Source of the DNA: Paraburkholderia acidipaludis NBRC 101816
Lineage (GTDB): Bacteria; Pseudomonadota; Gammaproteobacteria; Burkholderiales; Burkholderiaceae
Assembly: GCF_000684975.1 (NCBI RefSeq)
Contig: NZ_BAXZ01000014.1
Coordinates: 62,001-126,000 of the forward strand
Length of the DNA stretch: 64,000 nt
Reading direction: 5' to 3'
The notes under the pieces: model-generated
Databases searched by the model: none
What the model saw: only the letters and a program-made list of their open reading frames with translations
Told to the model about the DNA's origin: nothing
Made by a program: the position numbers and the translations under genes
In this document: piece after piece, positions 53,452-62,413 of the stretch
How the letters are laid out: each line of letters starts with the position of its first letter
How positions within the stretch are numbered: position 1 is the first letter of the stretch

Positions 53452-54945
53452 ATGAACGCACCGGCCGAGGTGTCGCCGGAAGTGCTCGCGCAACGCCAGC
53501 GCGAAGTGGTGCAAACCTTGATGGCGGTACTGCCCGCGCATTGCCTGCTGCATCGGGAAGAGGACACCGTCGCCTACGAGTGCGACGGGCTCGCCGCCTA
53601 CCGGCGCCTGCCGCTTGCGGTCGCGCTGCCGGAAACCGAGTCGCAGGTGCAGCGCATCGTGCAGATCTGCCGCCGCCTCGACGTGCCCATCGTGCCGCGC
53701 GGCGCGGGCACGGGACTTTCCGGCGGCGCCATGCCGATCCGGCACGGCATCGTGCTTTCGCTCGCGCGGTTTCGCCGGATACTCGAAGTCGACCCCTATG
53801 CGCGCACGGCGACCGTGCAGCCCGGCGTGCGCAATCTCGCGGTCTCCGAAGCCGCCGCACCTTACGGCCTCTACTACGCGCCCGACCCTTCCTCGCAGAT
53901 CGCCTGCACGATCGGCGGCAACGTCTCCGAGAACTCGGGCGGCGTGCATTGCCTCAAGTACGGCCTTACCGTGCATAACATCCTGCGCGTGCGCGCGGTC
54001 ACGATGGACGGCGAGATCGTCGAATTCGGCTCGCTCGCGCCCGATGCACCGGGTCTGGACCTGCTCGCCGTGATGATCGGCAGCGAGGGCATGTTCGCGA
54101 TCGTGACCGAAGTCATCGTCAAGCTGATCCCGCGGCCGCAGACCGCGCAGGTCATCATGGCGAGCTTCGACGACGTCGTGAAAGGCGGTGACGCGGTGGC
54201 CGGCATCATCGCGGCGGGCATCATTCCAGCTGGCCTCGAGATGATGGACAAGCCCGCCACGCGCGCCGTGGAAGAATTCGTGAAAGCGGGCTACGACATC
54301 GACGCCGCCGCGATCCTGCTGTGCGAATCCGACGGCACGCCCGAGGAAGTGGCCGATGAAATCGCGCGCACCGTGCTCGTGCTGCGCGAGCATGGCGCCA
54401 CGCGCATCCAGATCTCGCGCACCGAGGAAGAGCGGCTGCGCTTCTGGTCCGGGCGCAAGAACGCGTTTCCGGCCGCGGGCCGCATCTCGCCCGACTACTA
54501 CTGCATGGACGGCACGGTGCCGCGCCGCAGCATCGGCCCGCTGCTGGCGCGCATTCACGACATGGAAGCGCAGTACCGCTTGCGCTGCATTAACGTGTTC
54601 CACGCCGGCGACGGCAACATGCACCCGCTCATTCTCTTCAACGGCAACGACCTCGACGAGTGGCACCGCGCCGAGGCCTTCGGCGCCGACATTCTCGAAA
54701 CCTGCGTCGAGCTGGGCGGCACCGTGACCGGGGAGCACGGCGTGGGCATCGAGAAGATCAATTCGATGTGCGTGCAGTTCTCTCCGCAGGAGCGCGACGC
54801 GTTCCACGCGGTCAAGCGCGCGTTCGATCCGTCCGGGCTGCTCAACCCCGACAAGGGCATTCCCACCCGGGCCCGCTGCGCCGAGTACGGCAGGATGCAC
54901 GTGCGCGGGAACCTGCTGCCGCACCCCGAGCTGCCGCGCTTCTAG
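53452..54945 (+). CDS. glcD: Glycolate oxidase subunit GlcD
   Basis: FAD-binding catalytic subunit of glycolate dehydrogenase, which oxidises glycolate to glyoxylate. The product is 497 aa with VPIVPRGAGTGLSGGAMPIRHGIVLSLARFRRIL, CTIGGNVSENSGGVHCLKYGLT, GSEGMFAIVTEVIVKL, VFHAGDGNMHPLILF and VTGEHGVGIEK. GGAGG lies just upstream of the start. glcE and glcF follow in order and complete the enzyme. It is a paralogue of the gene before it, which may be a duplicate with a different substrate. Confidence 0.95.
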   Translation: MNAPAEVSPEVLAQRQREVVQTLMAVLPAHCLLHREEDTVAYECDGLAAYRRLPLAVALPETESQVQRIVQICRRLDVPIVPRGAGTGLSGGAMPIRHGIVLSLARFRRILEVDPYARTATVQPGVRNLAVSEAAAPYGLYYAPDPSSQIACTIGGNVSENSGGVHCLKYGLTVHNILRVRAVTMDGEIVEFGSLAPDAPGLDLLAVMIGSEGMFAIVTEVIVKLIPRPQTAQVIMASFDDVVKGGDAVAGIIAAGIIPAGLEMMDKPATRAVEEFVKAGYDIDAAAILLCESDGTPEEVADEIARTVLVLREHGATRIQISRTEEERLRFWSGRKNAFPAAGRISPDYYCMDGTVPRRSIGPLLARIHDMEAQYRLRCINVFHAGDGNMHPLILFNGNDLDEWHRAEAFGADILETCVELGGTVTGEHGVGIEKINSMCVQFSPQERDAFHAVKRAFDPSGLLNPDKGIPTRARCAEYGRMHVRGNLLPHPELPRF

Positions 54946-55053
54946 GCCCGCTGGACGGGCTGCCCGGGAGGCAGCGCCCGATGCGGGTCCGCTCCGGGTT
55001 GCCAGCACGGGACCGGCCGGTACAATCGAACGAACGACAACGACAATCACGCC

Positions 55054-56142
55054 ATGGAAGAGGACGACATCGTCGCCGTCTGGTCGGACCGCGTACGCGC
55101 GGCGACTGCCGATGGCCGCCCGCTGCGCATACGCGGCGGCGGCACGAAGGACTGGTACGGGCAGACACTCGAAGGCGCCATTCTCGACACCCGCACGCAC
55201 CGGGGCATCGTCGCCTACGACCCGGCCGAACTCGTGATCACGGCGCGCGCCGGCACGCCGCTCACCGAAATCGAAGCGGCCCTCGCGGCGAACGACCAGA
55301 TGCTGCCCTTCGAGCCCCCCCACTTCGGTACGCAGGCCACGCTCGGCGGGTGCATTGCAGCGGGCATCGCGGGGCCGCGCCGGGCATTCGCGGGAGCGGC
55401 GCGCGACTTCGTGCTGGGCGCCGCGATCATGAACGGACATGGCGAAGTGCTGCACTTCGGCGGCCAGGTCGTGAAGAACGTGGCCGGCTACGACGTCTCG
55501 CGCCTGCTCGCAGGTTCGCTCGGCACGCTCGGCCTGATCCTCGAACTCTCGATCAAAGTTCTGCCGGCGCCGCAGTCCGAAACGACGCTCAAGTTCGACA
55601 TGAACGGCACCGACGCCGTGCGCAAGCTCAATGAATGGGGCGGCCGTCCTCTCCCCATGACGGCAAGCGCCTGGCGCAACGGCACGCTCGCCGTGCGGCT
55701 CGCGGGCGCGGAAACCGCCGTGAAGGCCGCGCGCGCGGCGCTGGGCGGCGAAGTGGTGGACGCGGTGGAGGCCGAACGCTTCTGGGCCGGCCTGCGCGAG
55801 CAGACCGACCCGTTCTTCGCGGCCATCGCGCCCAACGCCGCGCTCTGGCGCCTCGCCCTGCCCTCGATCGCCGAGCCGCTGCAGCTGCCCGGCGCGCAAC
55901 TGATGGAATGGGGCGGCTCCCAGCGCTGGTGGATCACGGAAACCGACGCGCAAACCGTGCGCATCACGGCCAAGCAGGCAGGCGGCCACGCGACGATGTT
56001 CCGCACGGGGCACGCATACGACCGCAGCGCGGGCGTGTTCACGCCGCTGCCCGCACCGCTCATGAAGATCCACCGCGGCCTGAAAGCCGCGTTCGACCCG
56101 GCCCGCATCTTCAATCGCGGCCGACTGTACTCCGACTTTTGA
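55054..56142 (+). CDS. glcE: Glycolate oxidase FAD-binding subunit GlcE
   Basis: Second FAD-binding subunit of glycolate dehydrogenase, 362 aa. The PCMH-type segment is RIRGGGTKDWYGQ, DPAELVITARAGTPLTEIEAAL, FGTQATLGGCIAAGIAGPRRAF and VVKNVAGYDVSRLLAGSLGTLGLI. The catalytic C-terminal domain of GlcD is reduced, as usual. There are 108 bases between glcD and glcE and 18 between glcE and glcF. Confidence 0.94.
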   Translation: MEEDDIVAVWSDRVRAATADGRPLRIRGGGTKDWYGQTLEGAILDTRTHRGIVAYDPAELVITARAGTPLTEIEAALAANDQMLPFEPPHFGTQATLGGCIAAGIAGPRRAFAGAARDFVLGAAIMNGHGEVLHFGGQVVKNVAGYDVSRLLAGSLGTLGLILELSIKVLPAPQSETTLKFDMNGTDAVRKLNEWGGRPLPMTASAWRNGTLAVRLAGAETAVKAARAALGGEVVDAVEAERFWAGLREQTDPFFAAIAPNAALWRLALPSIAEPLQLPGAQLMEWGGSQRWWITETDAQTVRITAKQAGGHATMFRTGHAYDRSAGVFTPLPAPLMKIHRGLKAAFDPARIFNRGRLYSDF

Positions 56143-56160
56143 TATCACCGGCACGCGGCA

Positions 56161-57390
56161 ATGCAGACGAATCTCGCGGATTTCATCCGGAACACGGCGG
56201 ACGGCGACGAGGCCGACGCGATCCTGCGCAAATGCGTGCACTGCGGCTTCTGCACGGCGACCTGCCCGACCTACCAGTTGCTCGGCGACGAGCTGGACGG
56301 CCCGCGCGGGCGCATCTATCTGATCAAGCAGATGGTGGAGGGCGCGACGGTGACGAAGAACACGCTCACGCATCTGGATCGCTGCCTCACCTGCCGCAGT
56401 TGCGAAACGACGTGCCCCTCGGGCGTGCAGTACGGGCGCCTCGTCGAGATCGGCCGCAAGCATGCCGAAGAGACGGTCCCGCGGCCGCTGCGCCAGCGGA
56501 TCGTGCGGCGCCTGCTCGCCAGCTTCCTGCCGCGCCGCGGGCTGTTCTCGCCGGCCATGCGCATTGGCCAGCAGATCCGCCCGCTCCTGCCGCGCCGCCT
56601 GCGCGACAAGGTGCCGGTACGCCAGCGTGTGCTCGCCTGGCCGACCGCGAAGCACGCGCGCAAGATGCTCATGCTCGCGGGCTGCGTGCAGCCTTCGATG
56701 ATGCCGAACATCAATGTGGCCACGGCGCGCGTGCTCGACGCGCTCGGCATTGAAACGGTGGTCGCGCCGCAGGCCGGCTGCTGCGGCGCGATCCGCCTGC
56801 ATATGGGCTACGTGGACGAGGCGCTCGACGACGTGCGCGCCAACGTGGACGCCTGGTGGCCCCATGTCGAAGCCGGTGTGGAAGCGATCGTGATGAACGC
56901 CTCGGGGTGCGGTGCGACGGTGAAGGAGTATGCGCACCTGCTGCGCAACGACCCCGCTTACGCCGACAAGGCGCGGCGCATCGCCGAGCTGACGCGCGAT
57001 ATCTCGGAGATCCTGCCCGACTTCGAAGAGGAACTCGTGGCGGCCGCGCGCCGGCGCGGCATCCAGACCGTGGCGTGGCATCCGCCCTGCACGCTCCAGC
57101 ACGGCCAGCAACTGCGCGGCGGCGTCGAAAAGGTACTGGGCGCGCTGGGCCTCGACGTGCGCGTGCCTGCGGACAGCCATCTGTGCTGCGGCTCGGCCGG
57201 CACGTATTCGATCACGCAGCCGCGCCTTTCCTACGCGCTGCGCAACCAGAAGGTCGATCGCCTGAAGGCGCTCGAACCGCAACTGATCGTCTCGGCGAAC
57301 ATCGGCTGTATCGCGCACCTGCAGAGCGGCACGACGATTCCGGTCACACACTGGATCGAGCTGGTGGAGCATATGCTGGCGGCGAACTGA
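56161..57390 (+). CDS. glcF: Glycolate oxidase iron-sulfur subunit GlcF
   Basis: Electron-transfer subunit, 409 aa, that passes electrons from the flavin subunits towards quinone. Two [4Fe-4S] motifs are near the N-terminus (CVHCGFCTATCPTY and CLTCRSCETTCPSG). Two CCG domains follow, with VVAPQAGCCGAIRLHMG and HLCCGSAGTYSI. It is last in glcD-glcE-glcF; the gap to yggS is 177 bases and probably holds a promoter. Confidence 0.95.
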   Translation: MQTNLADFIRNTADGDEADAILRKCVHCGFCTATCPTYQLLGDELDGPRGRIYLIKQMVEGATVTKNTLTHLDRCLTCRSCETTCPSGVQYGRLVEIGRKHAEETVPRPLRQRIVRRLLASFLPRRGLFSPAMRIGQQIRPLLPRRLRDKVPVRQRVLAWPTAKHARKMLMLAGCVQPSMMPNINVATARVLDALGIETVVAPQAGCCGAIRLHMGYVDEALDDVRANVDAWWPHVEAGVEAIVMNASGCGATVKEYAHLLRNDPAYADKARRIAELTRDISEILPDFEEELVAAARRRGIQTVAWHPPCTLQHGQQLRGGVEKVLGALGLDVRVPADSHLCCGSAGTYSITQPRLSYALRNQKVDRLKALEPQLIVSANIGCIAHLQSGTTIPVTHWIELVEHMLAAN

Positions 57391-57567
57391 ACGCCGGGAG
57401 ATCGAACACGTTCCAAGCGTAGCGCCTCACGCAGCACGCAAAAAGCCGGCCGTTCGGCCTATGTTTGGCGTCTGGTCCAGTCCGTATAATTGCCCACAGT
57501 CATTGCCCACGTTCGCTCTGGTTCGTTTCAACGGCCACCGCGCCAATAAGGTGACCGCCCCATCCCC

Positions 57568-58266
57568 ATGACCGATCTCACCCATAATCTGGAAACCGTC
57601 CGCCAGCGTATCGCCGCCGCCGCCCGCAACGCCGGGCGCGAGCCGGATTCGGTCGAGCTGCTCGCGGTTTCGAAGACTTTCCCCGCAGAAGACGTGCGAG
57701 CCGCGCATACGGCCGGCCAGCGTGCGTTCGGCGAAAACTACGTGCAGGAAGCCGTGGACAAGATCGAGGCACTGGCCGATCTGCGCGCCGGGCTCGAATG
57801 GCATTTCATCGGGCCGCTGCAGTCGAACAAGACGCGCCCCGTGGCGGAACGCTTCGACTGGGTGCATTCGGTGGATCGCCTGAAGATCGCGCAGCGTCTC
57901 TCGGAACAGCGGCCCGCCGGCATGGCGCCGCTCAACGTCTGCCTGCAGGTGAACGTGAGCGGCGAAGCCACCAAGAGCGGCGTCGCGCCACAGGACGCAG
58001 CGCAGGTCGCCCGCGCGATCGCCGCGCTGCCCAATCTGCGGCTGCGGGGGCTGATGTCGATCCCGGAACCCGAATCCACGCTTGAAGCGCAGCGCGCGCC
58101 GCACCGGCAACTGCGCGAACTGTTCGATGCGCTGCGCGCCGAGGGGCTCGCGCTGGACACCCTGTCGATGGGCATGTCGGCCGACCTGGAAGCGGCCGTG
58201 CTCGAAGGCGCGACCATCGTGCGGATCGGCACCGCTGTCTTCGGCGCACGCGATTACTCTCACTGA
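57568..58266 (+). CDS. yggS: PLP homeostasis protein YggS (PLPBP/COG0325)
   Basis: PLP-binding barrel protein that keeps free PLP and related amino acid pools in balance. The 232-residue product has the PLP lysine in LLAVSKTFPAEDVRAA, FGENYVQEAVDKI, WHFIGPLQSNKTR and LSMGMSADLEAAVLEGATIVRIGTAVFG. It is followed by proC after 15 bases, a linkage found in many bacteria. Confidence 0.95.
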   Translation: MTDLTHNLETVRQRIAAAARNAGREPDSVELLAVSKTFPAEDVRAAHTAGQRAFGENYVQEAVDKIEALADLRAGLEWHFIGPLQSNKTRPVAERFDWVHSVDRLKIAQRLSEQRPAGMAPLNVCLQVNVSGEATKSGVAPQDAAQVARAIAALPNLRLRGLMSIPEPESTLEAQRAPHRQLRELFDALRAEGLALDTLSMGMSADLEAAVLEGATIVRIGTAVFGARDYSH

Positions 58267-58281
58267 TCACTTTCCATCATC

Positions 58282-59097
58282 ATGAAAATTGCCTTCATCG
58301 GCGGCGGCAACATGGCCGCCGCACTCATCGGCGGTCTGATCCGCAAGGGTGTGAGCGCCGCCAATCTCTATGCGATCGATCCGAACGAGGACGTCCGCAA
58401 GCGCAATACCGAACAATTCGGTGTGCTCACCGGTGCGGCTGCCGACGCGGCGCTCTCGCAGTACGACGCCGTGCTGCTCGCGGTCAAGCCGCAGATCGCC
58501 AAGGCCGTGGCCGAAGGGCTCGCACCGCATCTCGCACCGCATCAGGTCGTGATCACCATCATGGCCGGCATCCGTATCGAGGACCTCTCGCGCTGGCTGG
58601 GCGGCCATGCGCGCATCGTCCGCACGATGCCCAACACGCCGGCGCTGATCGGCATGGGCGCAACGGGTCTCGTCGCGAGCGGCGGCGTGGATGCGGCGGG
58701 CCGCCAGCTCGCCTCCGACGTGCTCGGCGCGGTAGGACAAACCGTGTGGTTCGACGACGAGTCGAAGATCGACGCCGTAACGGGCATCTCCGGCAGCGGC
58801 CCGGCCTACGTGTTCTATTTCATCGAGGCGCTGGAAGAGGCCGCGCGTCAGCTCGGCATGGACGAAAAGCAGGGGCGCGCGCTCGCCATCGCCACGTTCA
58901 CGGGCGCGGCGCAGCTCGCGCTGCAATCGGACGAACCGCCTTCGGTGCTGCGCGAGCGCGTGACCTCGAAGGGCGGCACGACGGCCGCCGCGCTGGCCTC
59001 GTTCGATGCGTCGGGGATCAAGGATGCGATCGTGCGCGGCGCGCTGGCCGCCGACTCGCGTGCGAAGGAAATGGGCGAAGAATTCGGCAAGCAGTAA
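58282..59097 (+). CDS. proC: Pyrroline-5-carboxylate reductase ProC
   Basis: NADPH-dependent last step of proline synthesis. The 271-residue product has an N-terminal Rossmann motif MKIAFIGGGNMAAALIGGLI, AVKPQIAKAV, VRTMPNTPALIGMGATGL and the C-terminal signature ITGISGSGPAYVFYFIEALEEAA. RERVTSKGGTTAAALASF closes the protein. It forms a two-gene unit with yggS and converges with ubiA across 18 bases. Confidence 0.97.
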   Translation: MKIAFIGGGNMAAALIGGLIRKGVSAANLYAIDPNEDVRKRNTEQFGVLTGAAADAALSQYDAVLLAVKPQIAKAVAEGLAPHLAPHQVVITIMAGIRIEDLSRWLGGHARIVRTMPNTPALIGMGATGLVASGGVDAAGRQLASDVLGAVGQTVWFDDESKIDAVTGISGSGPAYVFYFIEALEEAARQLGMDEKQGRALAIATFTGAAQLALQSDEPPSVLRERVTSKGGTTAAALASFDASGIKDAIVRGALAADSRAKEMGEEFGKQ

Positions 59098-59115
59098 GCC
59101 GGCCGGCCGCGCGCC

Positions 59116-59979
59116 TCAGGTTGCCGCGAATATGTAGTGCGCGGCAATCCCCGCGAACAGCACGCCGCCCAGCCAGTTGTTATGGCGAAACGCGGCGAAG
59201 CACGGCATCCGCTCCCGGCCCTTGATGAGCGTGTAGTGATAGACGGCACAGCCCGCCGCCGCGGCCCAGCCGATCCAGTAGAGCACGCTGAAGCCGAGCG
59301 CGATGCCGATCCAGACGTAGATGCCGAGCGTCACGGCATAGCACAGCATGATGGCGAGAACGTCGGAGCGGCCGAACGTCAGGGCGGAAGTCCGAATGCC
59401 GATCTTGATGTCGTCGTCGCGGTCGACCATCGCGTATTCGGTGTCGTAGGCCACCGACCAGAACACGTTCGCCAGCAGCATGATCCAGCCCAGCGTAGGC
59501 ACGTGATCCTGCACGGCGGCGAACGCCATCGGAATGCCAAAGCCGAATGCGATACCCAGATACGCCTGAGGAATGGCGAAAAACCGCTTCGTGAACGGAT
59601 ACGACGCCGCCACGAACAGCGCCACGACCGAAAGCTGCTTCGTCAGCGTATTGAGCGGCAGGATGAGCAGGAACGAGACGAAGGCGAGCCCCACCGCGAT
59701 CACCACCGCTTCCCACGCGTGGATGCGACCCGACGTGATCGGCCGCTCCGCGGTGCGCTTCACGTAGCGGTCGAAATCGCGGTCCGCGTAGTCGTTCATC
59801 GCGCAGCCCGCCGAGCGCATCAGCACGGTGCCCACCGCGAAGATCAGGATCAGCGGGAGCGGCGGACGACCGTTCGAGGCGATCCAGAGCGCGTTGAGCG
59901 TGGGCCATAGCAGCAGCAGGCTGCCGATCGGCTTGTCCATGCGGACAAGCCGCAGATAGAGCGGGAGTCGGGCGAACAT
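59116..59979 (-). CDS. ubiA: 4-hydroxybenzoate octaprenyltransferase UbiA
   Basis: Membrane prenyltransferase that attaches the polyprenyl tail to 4-hydroxybenzoate in ubiquinone synthesis. The 287-residue product has the first Asp-rich motif NDYADRDFDRYVKRTAERPITSG and the second YAMVDRDDDIKIGIRTSALTFG. About nine hydrophobic segments surround them, and the N-terminus is MDKPIGSLLLLWPTLNALW. ubiC is not adjacent. Confidence 0.95.
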   Translation of the reverse strand: MFARLPLYLRLVRMDKPIGSLLLLWPTLNALWIASNGRPPLPLILIFAVGTVLMRSAGCAMNDYADRDFDRYVKRTAERPITSGRIHAWEAVVIAVGLAFVSFLLILPLNTLTKQLSVVALFVAASYPFTKRFFAIPQAYLGIAFGFGIPMAFAAVQDHVPTLGWIMLLANVFWSVAYDTEYAMVDRDDDIKIGIRTSALTFGRSDVLAIMLCYAVTLGIYVWIGIALGFSVLYWIGWAAAAGCAVYHYTLIKGRERMPCFAAFRHNNWLGGVLFAGIAAHYIFAAT

Positions 59980-60088
59980 GATCGTAGCGGGAAAAACGAT
60001 GCCGCTATTGTAGGCCAGCGCGGCAGCCCGCCGCCGCCTCGCGCACGGACCCGCGCCCGCCCGATGTCACTTATGCCGCCTATGCCGC

Positions 60089-60577
60089 CTACGCCAGCAT
60101 CGATCGCAGCATCCACGCCGTCTTTTCGTGCGTCTGCATGCGCTGCGTGAGCAGGTCGGCGGTCGGCTCGTCGTGGGCCGCCTCGGTCGCCGGGAAAATG
60201 GCGCGCGCAGTACGCACCACGGCTTCCTGGCCTTCCACGAGCTGGCGGATCATCTCTTCGGCCGCCGGCACGCCGTCCGCCTCCGGGATCGACGAGAGCT
60301 TCGCGAACTCCTTGTAGCTACCCGGCGCGGCCACGCCCAGCGCGCGAATGCGCTCGGCGATCGCATCGACCGCGGTGGCCAGTTCGGTGTACTGCGTCTC
60401 GAACATCAGGTGGAGCGTGTTGAACATCGGCCCCGTGACGTTCCAGTGGAAATTGTGGGTCTTCAGGTAGAGCGTGTAAGTGTCCGCGAGCAGGCGCGAC
60501 AGGCCTTCCGCGATCTTCTTGCGATCCTTGTCGCTGATACCGATATTCACGTGCTGCACGGTTGCTTTCCTGGCCAT
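60089..60577 (-). CDS. dps: DNA-binding ferritin-like protein Dps
   Basis: Dodecameric iron-storing ferroxidase that protects DNA from peroxide. The 162-residue product has a basic Lys/Arg-containing N-terminus and the inter-subunit ferroxidase residues in LYLKTHNFHWNVTGPMFNTLHLMFETQYTE. The DAIAERIRALG segment is also typical. It lies 0.7 kb from oxyR on the same strand; in many bacteria OxyR activates dps. Confidence 0.95.
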   Translation of the reverse strand: MARKATVQHVNIGISDKDRKKIAEGLSRLLADTYTLYLKTHNFHWNVTGPMFNTLHLMFETQYTELATAVDAIAERIRALGVAAPGSYKEFAKLSSIPEADGVPAAEEMIRQLVEGQEAVVRTARAIFPATEAAHDEPTADLLTQRMQTHEKTAWMLRSMLA

Positions 60578-60686
60578 GACGACTCCTTGTTGGTAGTGTG
60601 ACGAACCTTGGGAACCCTTCCGGTCGCGCCTGGCCGGCGGCGACCCGCGTAGGGTTGAACGGACGTCGGATTATCGTTGAATACAG

Positions 60687-60708
60687 CCAGATAGATACGC
60701 TCATCTGG
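60687..60708. promoter_or_regulatory. Inverted repeat upstream of dps (candidate LysR-type operator)
   Basis: The arms CCAGAT (60687-60692) and ATCTGG (60703-60708) are separated by 10 bases, about 110 bases before the dps ATG. A GATAAT-like hexamer on the minus strand nearer the gene could be its -10. An OxyR role is inference; the match to the long OxyR consensus is not good. Confidence 0.35.
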
Positions 60709-60753
60709 CCCTCTCTGTCGGACAGGGGAACCGCAGCGCGCGTTCCCGCCAGA

Positions 60754-60930
60754 TCAGCCGCCGTGAAGGCGCACGATCGCCTCCACGATCAGCACGGCCA
60801 CGCCGCCCGCAAAAATCGCGAGGCCGGCGCCCCGGCGCAGCATGAAGGTCGCGCGCTCCAACGTCTCGCGGGCATCGTCCGCGCGGCCAAAACCGGCGGC
60901 GTGGAGCGTCATTGTCATCACTCGGGTCAC
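60754..60930 (-). CDS. Small membrane protein of unknown function (58 aa)
   Basis: A GTG start at 60930 with AGGAG eight bases upstream gives 58 aa; an in-frame ATG at 60954 lies before the ribosome binding site and is less likely. Residues 1-30 are amphipathic (DDARETLERATFM). Residues 34-54 form one hydrophobic helix (GAGLAIFAGGVAVLIVEAIV), and the end is RLHGG. I recognise no family. It lies downstream of another tiny ORF on the same strand and upstream of dps. Confidence 0.6.
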   Translation of the reverse strand: MTRVMTMTLHAAGFGRADDARETLERATFMLRRGAGLAIFAGGVAVLIVEAIVRLHGG

Positions 60931-61011
60931 GATCGTTTCTCCTGTTTCATGCAAGGCTGTCGCTGCGGGAAAGTTCGGCTGTCGTGCAAAGGTGGACGGC
61001 GGCTCGAGCCG

Positions 61012-61134
61012 TCAGGCGCTCAACGCGCGGTCGACGAGCAGCGAAAACGCGACGGTGCGCAGGCCGGTAAAGACCGGGGACGCAGGGGTCGGCAGCGCGG
61101 CGGGAACTGAAACGCTGGGAACGTTGCTTTGCAT
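61012..61134 (-). CDS. Very small ORF of unknown function (40 aa)
   Basis: ATG 61134 is preceded by an ideal AGGAGGAAGTC ribosome binding site, and the frame ends at TGA 61012. The product begins MQSNVPSVSVPAALPTP and ends with the hydrophobic segment TVAFSLLVDRALSA. It is 40 aa and has no family I know. The strong Shine-Dalgarno and the AT-rich promoter-like sequence above it argue for real translation. With the 58-aa ORF it could form a two-gene unit. Confidence 0.55.
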   Translation of the reverse strand: MQSNVPSVSVPAALPTPASPVFTGLRTVAFSLLVDRALSA

Positions 61135-61186
61135 GACTTCCTCCTGGTGGATGCGATTGGGTATCGCTGGGGAGAAGTCTAGCAAC

Positions 61187-61232
61187 GGCTATCCATTAAC
61201 TTAATTTGATTTATTTTATAAATCAGATAGCC
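61187..61232. promoter_or_regulatory. AT-rich nested palindrome upstream of the tiny ORFs
   Basis: Outer arms GGCTATC (61187-61193) and GATAGCC (61226-61232) enclose an AT-rich island. An inner perfect repeat TGATTTAT/ATAAATCA (61207-61214, 61218-61225; TTT between) abuts the right outer arm. It lies about 53 bases before the 40-aa ORF and 62 bases after the oxyR stop. GATAG/CTATC half-sites recall OxyR-type targets, but that is speculation. Confidence 0.5.
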
Positions 61233-61293
61233 GCAGACTTTCGGGGCCAATTCCCGTTTGAGTCGTTCGGGCGCCAGCCAGGCAGATCACGCG

Positions 61294-62253
61294 TCAGGCA
61301 ACCTCTGCCGGCGCCTCGATTTTCTTCACGCCGGGCAGATCGCAGGCGTGAATGGCATCGACAATCGCCTCGATGGCCGGCATCCGCGTAAAGCTCTTGC
61401 GCCAGGCGAGCACCACACGCCGGTCCGGCACCGGCTCGTCGAACGGCACGTAAGAGAGCAGCCCCGAATCGACGCCGCCCGCGTGCGGCCTCACCTCCGA
61501 CACCGACATGCGCGGCAGCACGGTAATGCCGACACCGCTCGCCACCATGTGCCGGATCGTTTCCAGCGAGGAGCCTTCGAAAGTCTTCTGGATGCCGTCC
61601 GCGTTCTGCGAGAAGCGCATCAGCTCCGGGCACACGCCCAGCACGTGATCGCGGAAGCAGTGCCCGCTGCCGAGCAGCAGCATGGTTTCCTGCTTGAGGT
61701 CGTCCGGATCGATCTTCTCGCGCTGTTCCCACGCGTGGCCGGAAGGCAGCGCCACGACGAACGGCTCGTCGTAGAGCGCTCGCAAGGTGAGGCCAGTCTC
61801 GGGGAACGGCAGCGCCATGATCGCCACGTCGATCTCGCCCTGCTTGAGCAGCTCGATCAGCTTGAGCGTGTAGTTCTCCTGCAGCATCAGCGGCATCTGC
61901 GGGACGCGCTTGATCATCTGCTTGACGAGCGTGGGCAGCAGGTACGGCCCGATCGTGTAGATCACGCCCAGACGCAAGGGGCCGACTAGCGGATCCTTGC
62001 CCTGCTTGGCGATTTCCTTGATGGCCAGCGTCTGTTCGAGCACGCGTTGCGCCTGGGTCACGATTTGCTCGCCGATGGGCGTCACGCTCACTTCGCTCGT
62101 GCCGCGCTCGAAAATCTGCACGTTCAATTCGTCTTCGAGCTTCTTGATCGCCACCGACAAGGTCGGCTGGCTGACGAAACAGGCTTCGGCGGCCCGTCCG
62201 AAGTGGCGCTCGCGAGCAACCGCGACAATGTATTTCAGTTCAGTGAGCGTCAT
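61294..62253 (-). CDS. oxyR: Hydrogen-peroxide sensor and LysR-type regulator OxyR
   Basis: LysR-family regulator of peroxide defence. The 319-residue product from ATG 62253 (MTLTELKYIVAVARERHFGRAAEACFVSQPTLSVAI) has the winged helix-turn-helix at the N-terminus. The two redox cysteines lie in LLLGSGHCFRDHVLGVCPELM, eight residues apart as in E. coli OxyR (C199/C208). A TTG codon upstream would add five residues. recG lies upstream on the same strand with 160 bases between. dps is close downstream. Confidence 0.96.
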   Translation of the reverse strand: MTLTELKYIVAVARERHFGRAAEACFVSQPTLSVAIKKLEDELNVQIFERGTSEVSVTPIGEQIVTQAQRVLEQTLAIKEIAKQGKDPLVGPLRLGVIYTIGPYLLPTLVKQMIKRVPQMPLMLQENYTLKLIELLKQGEIDVAIMALPFPETGLTLRALYDEPFVVALPSGHAWEQREKIDPDDLKQETMLLLGSGHCFRDHVLGVCPELMRFSQNADGIQKTFEGSSLETIRHMVASGVGITVLPRMSVSEVRPHAGGVDSGLLSYVPFDEPVPDRRVVLAWRKSFTRMPAIEAIVDAIHACDLPGVKKIEAPAEVA

Positions 62254-62413
62254 TTCTTTGGGGACCAATCAGAAAAGGTGAATCAATAGTTTGTACTTAT
62301 ACACCTATGGCGGCGATTCGCCAATATTCAACGCCCATAGTCGGGCGGGAACAGCGAATTAGTCGGACGATTCGGAAGGCAGCAAGTTCCCGCGCGGCTG
62401 CGGACTCGCGGCC

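Noticed and set aside
51853..57372. A minus-strand open frame of more than 1800 codons through the glc cluster
   Set aside because: It lies antisense to four well-supported genes, has the Arg/Ala/His composition of shadow frames in GC-rich DNA, and shows no domain.
57448..57480. Hairpin GGCC/GGCC with a T-run on the minus strand before yggS
   Set aside because: The stem is only about 4-5 bp at the T-run side and no minus-strand gene ends there; too weak to call a terminator.
62290..62330. ATAG and CTAT half-sites upstream of oxyR as an autoregulatory OxyR site
   Set aside because: The spacing (15 bases) does not fit the ATAG-N7-CTAT arrangement, and only one pair is present.
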